From contig CANQCA010000014.1 in assembly GCA_947589585.1 (NCBI GenBank), forward strand, positions 1 to 19,072: DNA of 19,072 nt, in the 5' to 3' direction. The stretch comes from an uncultured Clostridia bacterium (lineage in GTDB: Bacteria > Bacillota > Clostridia > Christensenellales > Borkfalkiaceae). The notes under the pieces are model-generated. The model saw nothing but the letters and a program-made list of their open reading frames with translations, ran no database searches and was not told the DNA's origin. Made by a program: the position numbers and the translations under genes. Shown here one piece after another: positions 13,514-19,072 of the stretch. Positions within the stretch are counted from its first letter, which is position 1. Every line of letters begins with the position of its first letter.

Positions 13514-13762
13514 ATGAAGAAGACGACGATCTACGAAGATAAAAAGGCGAAGGCCGAGCAGCGCACTTATGCCTGCCCCAACTGCGGCTATCCCGTCATG
13601 GACCATATGACGCAGTGCCCGAATTGCAAGCAAAAGCTCACGCCCCGCGGCTACGTGCCCCTGAGCGACGAGAAGATCAAGAAGATCCGCTACGTCACCT
13701 ACACCATCGGCGCGATCATCTCCATCGTTATCATTGTACTTATTATTGTTTTCAGGAAGTAA
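13514..13762 (+). CDS. Small zinc-ribbon membrane protein
   Basis: An 82-residue protein from the ATG at 13514; a GTG at 13496 in the same frame would overlap the -10 box. A charged N-terminus is followed by a four-Cys zinc ribbon, CPNC (21-24) and CPNC (35-38), with ten residues between the knuckles. A polar linker and one TM helix (about 61-78, TYTIGAIISIVIIVLIIV) follow, ending in FRK. The ribbon should face the cytoplasm if the basic end stays inside. Such proteins are common and mostly uncharacterised. Divergently transcribed from the DUF697 gene, with 156 bases between the starts. Confidence 0.82.
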   Translation: MKKTTIYEDKKAKAEQRTYACPNCGYPVMDHMTQCPNCKQKLTPRGYVPLSDEKIKKIRYVTYTIGAIISIVIIVLIIVFRK

Positions 13763-13781
13763 ATTTTCAAATTAGTGGTAA

Positions 13782-13931
13782 GCGTCATTCCGAGCCGAAG
13801 GCGAGAGAATCCCCTGATACGAAGTCCAAGAAACAGCTGCCCCTTTGAAGGGGGCGGCTCCGCCGCAGGCGGTGGTGGGGGTTGAGGTAAACGCGTCATC
13901 CTGAGGCGAAACGGTTATACCATGTCCGAGG
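13782..13931. repeat. Cluster of composite intergenic repeats
   Basis: From left to right: GCGTCATTCCGAGCCGAAGGCGAGAG-type element (about 13783-13808); an ACGAAGTCC tag (13819-13827); a GCCCCTTTGAAGGGGGC hairpin (about 13840-13856) followed by a GGCTCCGCCGCAGGCGG stretch; then the 40-base element at 13892-13931, an inverted copy of 12285-12323. No ORF with a start signal was found in 13763-14275. Confidence 0.7.
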
Positions 13932-13960
13932 AAGCCCATCTCCGAAGGATCCCGAAAATG

Positions 13961-13995
13961 AAAACACGGAGTGTGAAGACGGCACTCCGTGTTTT
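13961..13995 (+). terminator. Strong hairpin terminator
   Basis: A 13-base perfect stem (13961-13973 with 13983-13995) has a nine-base loop, flanked by A on the left and T on the right. It lies 200 bases after the zinc-ribbon stop. Confidence 0.75.
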
Positions 13996-14000
13996 ATAGC

Positions 14001-14028
14001 GTCATGCTGAGCGTAGTCGAAGCATGAC
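14001..14028. repeat. Complete GTCATGCTGAGC-type palindrome
   Basis: A 28-base element opens with GTCATGCT and closes with AGCATGAC around GAGCGTAGTCGA. It is the cleanest copy of the family also present at 8316-8387. A degenerate partner follows at about 14044-14060. Confidence 0.75.
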
Positions 14029-14109
14029 TTTATTATAAAAAGTCGTCATCCTTCGACTTGGCTACTTCGCGGTCAGTGACCGTTCGCGCGTTCATATGCG
14101 CTCACTCAC

Positions 14110-14162
14110 TGCAAAACGCAGCACACGGCACACTGTGCCGATGTGCAGAACTGCGTTTTGCA
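14110..14162. repeat. Long imperfect palindrome
   Basis: Outer arms TGCAAAACGCAG (14110-14121) and CTGCGTTTTGCA (14151-14162) pair perfectly. Inside them CGGCACA (14126-14132) pairs with TGTGCCG (14134-14140). No T run follows and it is 60 bases before the next promoter. Confidence 0.65.
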
Positions 14163-14220
14163 ACTTCTTCAAAGGGGGAAGCCTTGCGGACGCACTTTTT
14201 CAAATTTCTCTTCGAAATTC

Positions 14221-14249
14221 TTGCAAAAAATTTTAAGCTGATGTACAAT
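14221..14249 (+). promoter_or_regulatory. Promoter of the repeat-bearing solute-binding lipoprotein
   Basis: TTGCAA (14221-14226), 17-base spacer, TACAAT (14244-14249). GGGAGG at 14265-14270 is the ribosome binding site, five bases before the ATG. Confidence 0.75.
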
Positions 14250-14275
14250 GATTTTAGTTTTTTCGGGAGGGATAT

Positions 14276-16657
14276 ATGAATAAATTTTTGTTGAAAACAG
14301 GGGCGGTCGCAATGGCGGCGTGCCTCACGCTCGGCCTCGCCGCCTGCGGCCTTTCGGATGGCGACGAACAGGCCGACGACAACTGGACGATGCAACGCCT
14401 CTATGAGAAGGCGCAGGACCTCGGTTTCGAGGGTTCCCTCGAGGATCTCATCGCCATGTTCAAGGGCGATAAGGGCGAAAGCGGCGCGCCCGGCAAGGAC
14501 GGCGTCACGCCCCACATCGGCGAGAACGGCAACTGGTTCATCGGCGAAGTGGATACTGGCGTGAAGGCCGCAGGCACCAATGGCACCAACGGGACGAACG
14601 GCACCAACGGCACCACGCCCCACATCGGCGAGAACGGCAACTGGTTCATCGGCGAAGTGGATACTGGCGTGAAGGCCGCAGGCACCAACGGCACCAACGG
14701 GACGAACGGCACCAACGGCACCACGCCTCACATCGGCGAGAACGGCAACTGGTTCATCGGCGAAGTGGATACTGGCGTGAAGGCCGCAGGCACGGGCTCG
14801 GGCCAAAACGGCAAGAGCGCTTACGAGCTTTGGCTCGATGAGGGCTACAAGGGATCGATCGATGAATTTTTCTTGTGGCTTCAGGGCAAGAAGTTCAGCG
14901 AAAAACTTCCCGAGGAGAGCTTCGAAACGGCTTGGGCGGCCGCTTTCGCCGAAGAGAACTTCCAAAACTTCAAATTGACGGCAAAGGCCGAAACGATCAC
15001 GAATTTCGGGGAACCTTGTGTGAGCGACACGATCATAGCCGCCCGCGCGGACAACTTGGAGCATGAAGTCGGCTGGGGCATCTTCCCCTCCTCGTACGGG
15101 GAAGTGCGATACGATCGGTACGAACACTATTACGACGGCGAATTCTACTATGTACCGAACGAGGAAGATTACGCAGAAACGTGGAAGAAGAGAGACTATG
15201 TGAACGAGGCGACCATCACGAGCCTCATGGATAATTATGTACTTCTCTTTGCGGAGCATGCACAGGACGCCCAATACGATAAGGCCGAGGGCGGGTACGT
15301 CGTAACCTTGATCGGTGATGACGACAGGGATTACGAAACTTGCAGGGCCACTTTCATCTTCGAAGAGGGAAAGCTCGCCGAGCTCAGGCAGGTCTGGGCG
15401 GAAGGCACCCGAGAGACGGATTTGACCATCGATTTTGTCTACGGCGGCCAGGAAGTGACCCTTCCCGAAGTGGATACATCCGAAGAATTTACGATCACGA
15501 TCTGGGGCCCCGGCGGACAACAGGAATTCCTCCAAGAAGTCATGGCGAACTATGCCGCTGAGCAGGGCGCGGATTATCCCTACAAGTTTAAGTTCGGTAT
15601 CGTCAGCGAGGCTGATGCATACAGCATGCTCAGCATCGACGTGAAATCGGGCGCGAACGTCTATGCTTTCGCGAACGACCAGCTCGTTAACCTCATCAGG
15701 CTCGGTGCGCTCGACCCTGTCGACACTACGACGGCTGCCAGGATCAAGTCGGAAAACGTCAGCATAGCGTATGACATGGGTGTTTTCAATGGCGCGCTCT
15801 ATGCGTATCCCTATTCCACGGATAACGGGTTCTTCATGTACTACGATAAGAGCGTCGTCAAGACCGATCCCACCGACCTCAATGCCGTCCTTAGCGACAT
15901 CAAGGCCGCGGGAAAGAAGTTCATCGTTGAATACACCAACAGCTGGTATTCGGGCTCGATGATGTACGGCGCAGGCGGCAAGTACGAAGCCATCTACAAT
16001 GCGCGGGGCGAACTCGAAAAAGTCGAGACCAACCTCGATCAGAAGCCCGAGGGCGGCAAGTACTCCTACGGCGTCCTCGGCGCAGAGGGCTGGGCAACGC
16101 TCGCACAGAACGAAGTCGTTGTCTCCGGGGCCAACGACATTCTCACGAGCATTGCGAACGAGGGCAACCTCGGCGCCGTCATCACGGGTACCTGGATGGC
16201 CGATGCGCTTGAGTGGGCATTGGGCGAAAACTATGCCGCGACCACCCTTCCTCAGTGGACGAGCAAGCTCGACGGCAAGAAGTACGATTGGTGGTCCTTT
16301 GCAGGCGGCAAGCTCTATGGCGTAAATCCCTACGCAGATCCGGCACGCCTTGCCGAGTCGCATAAGATCGCCGCATACCTTTCGAGCAAAGCGATCCAGG
16401 AGAGGAGATTGGATGCGGTTAGCGTCATCCCGAGCAATAAGGACCTTGCCGCTTCCCAGAAGGTCACAAAGAATCCCGCGATGAGCGCCTTTCTCAAGCA
16501 GATGGATGGCCATGCAGTTGTACAGAAGTCCATGCCTCAGAGCTATTGGGATGCATTCAGTGCATTCGGCGAAGCATGCAGGTTTGATTTAAGCGCTTCC
16601 GATCCCCAAAGACTTGAGGATTATATGACCCAGATGGTCGCAGCGCTCAGAAGCTAA
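14276..16657 (+). CDS. Extracellular solute-binding lipoprotein with N-terminal tandem repeats
   Basis: A 793-residue lipoprotein with lipobox LAAC (21-24) and Cys24 as the anchor. Residues about 36-75 contain LGFEGSLEDLIAMFKGDKGESGAPGKDG, a short helical motif plus a collagen-like GXY stretch. Three 36-residue-period repeats start at Thr78, Thr114 and Thr150 (TPHIGENGNWFIGEVDTG core), joined by (GTN)n linkers. A second copy of the helical motif (SAYELWLDEGYKGSIDEFFLWLQGK) follows near 180-205. About 206-400 is an unrecognised acidic domain. From about 401 (EFTITIWGPGGQQEFLQEV) to the end it resembles a family 1/8 carbohydrate-type ABC binding protein (DNGFFMYYDKSV, TGTWMADALEW). No permease or ATPase is adjacent, so the ligand and partner are unknown. 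The repeat region may act as a wall-spanning stalk. Confidence 0.85.
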   Translation: MNKFLLKTGAVAMAACLTLGLAACGLSDGDEQADDNWTMQRLYEKAQDLGFEGSLEDLIAMFKGDKGESGAPGKDGVTPHIGENGNWFIGEVDTGVKAAGTNGTNGTNGTNGTTPHIGENGNWFIGEVDTGVKAAGTNGTNGTNGTNGTTPHIGENGNWFIGEVDTGVKAAGTGSGQNGKSAYELWLDEGYKGSIDEFFLWLQGKKFSEKLPEESFETAWAAAFAEENFQNFKLTAKAETITNFGEPCVSDTIIAARADNLEHEVGWGIFPSSYGEVRYDRYEHYYDGEFYYVPNEEDYAETWKKRDYVNEATITSLMDNYVLLFAEHAQDAQYDKAEGGYVVTLIGDDDRDYETCRATFIFEEGKLAELRQVWAEGTRETDLTIDFVYGGQEVTLPEVDTSEEFTITIWGPGGQQEFLQEVMANYAAEQGADYPYKFKFGIVSEADAYSMLSIDVKSGANVYAFANDQLVNLIRLGALDPVDTTTAARIKSENVSIAYDMGVFNGALYAYPYSTDNGFFMYYDKSVVKTDPTDLNAVLSDIKAAGKKFIVEYTNSWYSGSMMYGAGGKYEAIYNARGELEKVETNLDQKPEGGKYSYGVLGAEGWATLAQNEVVVSGANDILTSIANEGNLGAVITGTWMADALEWALGENYAATTLPQWTSKLDGKKYDWWSFAGGKLYGVNPYADPARLAESHKIAAYLSSKAIQERRLDAVSVIPSNKDLAASQKVTKNPAMSAFLKQMDGHAVVQKSMPQSYWDAFSAFGEACRFDLSASDPQRLEDYMTQMVAALRS
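14507..14793 (+). repeat. In-frame 108-bp tandem repeats inside the lipoprotein gene
   Basis: Units begin at 14507, 14615 and 14723 with a period of 108 bases (36 codons). The copies differ at only a few positions, even at synonymous sites, so they are recently amplified or homogenised. The GTN linkers (GGCACCAACGG units) are themselves short repeats of nine bases. The third unit lacks the GTN linker and ends in GTGSGQNGKS. Confidence 0.92.
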
Positions 16658-16720
16658 CCATCATTTCGAGCCGATAAATCAAAATAAAAACGCGGAAGCC
16701 ATCCGCGAAAACGAAGTCCG

Positions 16721-16754
16721 AAAGAGCCTTCCCCCCTCGAGGGGAAGGCTCTTT
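16721..16754 (+). terminator. Terminator after the solute-binding lipoprotein
   Basis: AAAGAGCCTTCCCC (16721-16734) pairs with GGGGAAGGCTCTTT (16741-16754): 14 base pairs, six-base loop, then T-rich sequence. A small hairpin CGCGGA/TCCGCG (16691-16707) precedes it. The ACGAAGTCCGAAA tag in front also precedes the repeat at 5134-5158, so this is a half-copy of that family. Confidence 0.8.
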
Positions 16755-16834
16755 GTGTTTCTCCCGTAACCCAAAAATTGCCCCGTTGCATAGGATGAGA
16801 ATGTACGCACATTCAGAAATACGGGGGCTTACAA

Positions 16835-17605
16835 ATGCAGTGGTTTTTGGGGCTTGCACCGTGGTTACAGGCGCTTCTCTTCTCCCTCATGCTCTTTTCG
16901 GCGACGGCGCTCGGCGCGTCCCTCGTCTTCTTCTCCAAAAAAATGAACACGCTTGCGATCACCCTTCTTACGGGGCTTTCCGCAGGCATTATGATCGCGG
17001 CAAGTTTTTTCTCTCTTCTCCTTCCCGCGCTCGAATACGAAAGCGTCCTGCCGCCCTACCTCACGGTGACGCTCGGCTTCTTTTTGGGCGGGGGACTTCT
17101 CATTTTGGCGGACGTTCTTCTCAGTAAAAAGAAGGGATCGATCGCGGACATGGGTAGCAGGAATGCGCTCATGTACCTCGCTGTGACCCTTCATAATATC
17201 CCCGAAGGCATGGCGGTGGGGGTGGCTACGGCGGCGGCCGCGGGGGTGCAGGGGGCCTTGCTTCCCGCCTTTTTATTCGCGGTGGGAATTGCAGTGCAGA
17301 ACTTCCCCGAGGGCGCGTGCGTGGCATTTCCCCTGCGCGGGGGCGGCATGTCGCGGCTGAAAAGTTTTGCGCTCTCGCAAGGCTCGGGGGCGGTGGAGAT
17401 CCCCGCCTGCGTTTTAGGCGCGGTCGCGGCGACCTTCATCGCGGGGCTGCTCCCGTGGGCGCTTGCCTTCTCCGCGGGGGCGATGATCGCCGTCGTCTGC
17501 TCCGAACTCATTCCCGAGTGCTTTTCGGGGAACAAGACGGTCGCCTCGCTCGGCATTCTTATCGGTTTTTGCCTGATGATGATCCTGGATATTGCCTTGG
17601 GCTGA
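16835..17605 (+). CDS. ZIP-family divalent metal transporter (ZupT-like)
   Basis: A 256-residue polytopic protein with about eight hydrophobic helices. The ZIP metal-binding signature HNIPEG (about 125-130, in AVTLHNIPEGMAVG) lies in TM4 and its TM5 counterpart QNFPEGACVAFPL follows around 155-167; the His usual in HxxxE of TM5 is replaced by Gln here. A cytoplasmic loop of the variable kind (LLSKKKGSIADMGSRN) precedes TM4. These transporters import Zn and related divalent cations and belong to the GufA/ZupT branch. The start ATG has only a weak GGGGG upstream and no clear promoter. Terminator at 17612. Monocistronic; no metal-responsive operator was recognised. Confidence 0.9.
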   Translation: MQWFLGLAPWLQALLFSLMLFSATALGASLVFFSKKMNTLAITLLTGLSAGIMIAASFFSLLLPALEYESVLPPYLTVTLGFFLGGGLLILADVLLSKKKGSIADMGSRNALMYLAVTLHNIPEGMAVGVATAAAAGVQGALLPAFLFAVGIAVQNFPEGACVAFPLRGGGMSRLKSFALSQGSGAVEIPACVLGAVAATFIAGLLPWALAFSAGAMIAVVCSELIPECFSGNKTVASLGILIGFCLMMILDIALG

Positions 17606-17611
17606 AAAGGC

Positions 17612-17640
17612 CTTCCTCCATGTAGGGGGAAGTTTTTTTT
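17612..17640 (+). terminator. Terminator after the ZIP transporter gene
   Basis: CTTCCTCC (17612-17619) pairs with GGGGGAAG (17625-17632), one G-T pair, five-base loop, followed by eight T. Confidence 0.88.
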
Positions 17641-17683
17641 GCAAAAAAAGTCAAAAAATTATGAAAAGACCCATGTGTTTCTA

Positions 17684-17715
17684 TTGACAGATGGGGGGGG
17701 GGTGTATGATAAAAT
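17684..17715 (+). promoter_or_regulatory. Promoter with a G10 tract in the spacer
   Basis: TTGACA at 17684-17689 is followed by AGAT... and a run of ten G (17693-17702), then two overlapping -10 candidates: TATGAT at 17705-17710 (15-base spacer) and TAAAAT at 17710-17715 (20-base spacer). Neither spacing is optimal with ten G. AAGGAG at 17753-17758 is the ribosome binding site, and a small GC hairpin (about 17735-17750) stands in the leader. Confidence 0.65.
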
Positions 17716-17763
17716 AGTTTTGTATAGTATCGTTGCGGGGAATGCCCTGCAAAAGGAGAATCT

Positions 17764-19072
17764 ATGAAGAAAACCACAAAAGTCGTCCTGGGCTCCGTGA
17801 TGACGATGGCCATGTGCGCCTCGCTCATCGCCGGCTCCACCCTCGCCCTCTTCTCGAGTGAAGACAGCGTAAATCTCGCGATTACTTCGGGCAAAGTGGA
17901 AGTCGAGGCAAGCGTCGCGGAAGGCAGCTTCAAGACCTACTTGGCGACCGATGAAGGAAGCGGGTACACCTACAAGGAAAATTCGGGTGTCAACGGGAAC
18001 AGCGGTTCGCTTGGCCTCAATGGGAGTACATATTCGTACACAGAGGGTAATCTTACCCTCACAAATATCGCCGGCGGCGAAGGGATCAGCTTCAACCTCG
18101 TCATCACGAACAAGTCGACCATTTCCGTGAAGTACCAGGTTCGCGTCACTGCGACGAACGATGGCGAAAAGGACCTTGCAAGTCAGTTGCGCGCGGATTT
18201 CCAATTCACGAAGGGTAATGAATCCGCCCCGACCTACGACGTCACCAAAATGACGGACGAGGGCGGCACGCCCATGTCTGCAACTTCCACCTTTGCATCG
18301 AATTGGTCGGACCCGCTCGCCGCTCCGTCGTCGGGCATAACGGAAGGCACAACGGTGGCCACCGTTCCCGTCGGCATTTGGCTTCCCACGACTGTGGCGA
18401 GTGACTATGAGGAAGCGAAATGCACCCTCAAGATCGCCGTCCTTGCATACCAGGGGAACGCCCATGTGGAAAACCCGCCTACAGAGCCCAACACGGTCCC
18501 GATCTACAACGCGACCGAGCTGTGCGCTTTCTCCTTAAATGAGGCAGCAATGAATATGAACGTTGCGCTCATGGATAACATCTACCTTGGCGGAGAGCCT
18601 GTTGCACACCGCATGGCAAAGCGTTCGGCCTATGTCGTCGCAGACGCCGTTCCCTTTGCCGGCGGGACTCTTGCTTTCAAGCCCATCGGCTCCGCCGAAA
18701 CGCCTTTCTCGGGTACCTTCGACGGACATGGGTACACCATTTACGGTCTGAACGCAACGGGCACGAATGCCGGCCTCTTCGGCGTGACCAAGAATGCGAC
18801 GATCAAGGACGTCAAACTCGCCAATGCGACCGTGACGGCTGAGGAAAACGGCAAGGCGGGTGCGCTCGTCGCCGAAGCGAAGGGGACTCTCACCGTCACG
18901 AACGTCGCCGTCACCGATTCCACCGTCAAGGCAGCGGCAGAAGCTTCCGGCACCACCGTTGGCGCTTTGGTCGGTTCGGTATCGGAAGGGGGCACCGTTA
19001 CCGTTACCGACGTCGACGTTCAGATGAACGAGAGCGACGATGAACTTGGCGAAGGCTCAAATAATAACGCGC
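17764..19072 (+). CDS. TasA-like secreted surface protein with GLUG-type repeats (3' truncated by window end)
   Basis: The frame is open for 436 codons and runs off the window. Residues 1-30 are a SipW-type signal peptide followed by TLALFSSEDSVNLAITSGKVEVE, the pattern at the start of TasA/camelysin-family proteins, which form fibres or matrix after SipW processing. A beta-rich domain up to about 250 (LTNIAGGEGISFNLVITNKSTISVKYQVRV) fits that family. After a Pro-rich linker (NPPTEPNTVP) and an intervening segment, about 315-430 has GTFDGHGYTIYGL...NAGLFG, then GALVAEAKG and GALVGSVSEGG, resembling GLUG/beta-helical adhesin repeats. Many more repeats and perhaps an anchor may lie beyond the window. 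No sipW gene is visible here. The start is set by AAGGAG. Confidence 0.8.
   Translation, partial: MKKTTKVVLGSVMTMAMCASLIAGSTLALFSSEDSVNLAITSGKVEVEASVAEGSFKTYLATDEGSGYTYKENSGVNGNSGSLGLNGSTYSYTEGNLTLTNIAGGEGISFNLVITNKSTISVKYQVRVTATNDGEKDLASQLRADFQFTKGNESAPTYDVTKMTDEGGTPMSATSTFASNWSDPLAAPSSGITEGTTVATVPVGIWLPTTVASDYEEAKCTLKIAVLAYQGNAHVENPPTEPNTVPIYNATELCAFSLNEAAMNMNVALMDNIYLGGEPVAHRMAKRSAYVVADAVPFAGGTLAFKPIGSAETPFSGTFDGHGYTIYGLNATGTNAGLFGVTKNATIKDVKLANATVTAEENGKAGALVAEAKGTLTVTNVAVTDSTVKAAAEASGTTVGALVGSVSEGGTVTVTDVDVQMNESDDELGEGSNNNA

Noticed and set aside
14102..16513. 803-residue ORF antisense to the solute-binding lipoprotein gene
   Set aside because: Long open antisense frames are expected in GC-rich genes. 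It lacks a ribosome binding site and domains, and its repeats mirror the sense repeats.

Overview
The window looks like a chromosomal segment of a Gram-positive, endospore-forming member of the Bacillota (Clostridia-like). The reasons are a sleB-ypeB spore-germination pair, several Cys-lipoproteins with Gram-positive style lipoboxes, strong AGGAGG-type ribosome binding sites, TTGACA/TATAAT promoters often with an extended TGn, and a SipW-type secretion signal on a TasA-like protein. Coding regions are GC-rich and intergenic regions are packed with short palindromic repeats. I cannot name the genus from sequence alone.

Layout. 1-576: 3' part of a flavodoxin-type oxidoreductase with its own terminator. 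750-2186: AAA ATPase of the DUF4143 type. 2252-5033 (minus): a complete methionine ABC importer operon, metN-metI-metQ, preceded by a promoter, a 28-codon Met-rich leader peptide and an intrinsic terminator just before metN. This has the layout of a ribosome-mediated attenuator. 5206-5802 (minus): small two-TM protein of unknown function. 5997-6482: short lipoprotein. 6654-7361: divergent PlsC-like acyltransferase. 7424-8310: a strong promoter, a structured non-coding stretch, a broken tRNA-Ser-like copy, an intact tRNA-Ser(GCU), and a 177-bp tandem duplication that repeats the tRNA 3' end, all closed by terminators. 8489-9019: histidine phosphatase, probably leaderless. 9445-12150: sleB and ypeB; YpeB carries an unusual ~205-residue basic N-terminal extension. 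12326-13357 (minus): DUF697/YcjF-like membrane protein. 13514-13762: small zinc-ribbon membrane protein, also probably leaderless. 14276-16657: lipoprotein in which three near-identical 36-residue repeats with Gly-Thr-Asn linkers are joined to an extracellular solute-binding domain. 16835-17605: ZIP-family metal transporter. 17764-end: start of a secreted TasA-like/GLUG-repeat surface protein whose promoter contains a run of ten G between its -35 and -10 elements.

How it fits together. Most genes are monocistronic or in small operons separated by terminator-bearing repeats. The functional themes are nutrient import (Met, metal, an orphan binding lipoprotein), spore germination, and surface or matrix proteins. 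The signals most worth a second look are the methionine leader-peptide attenuator, the poly-G promoter of the surface protein, the tRNA-Ser array with its 177-bp repeats, and the unexplained structured RNA upstream of that array.
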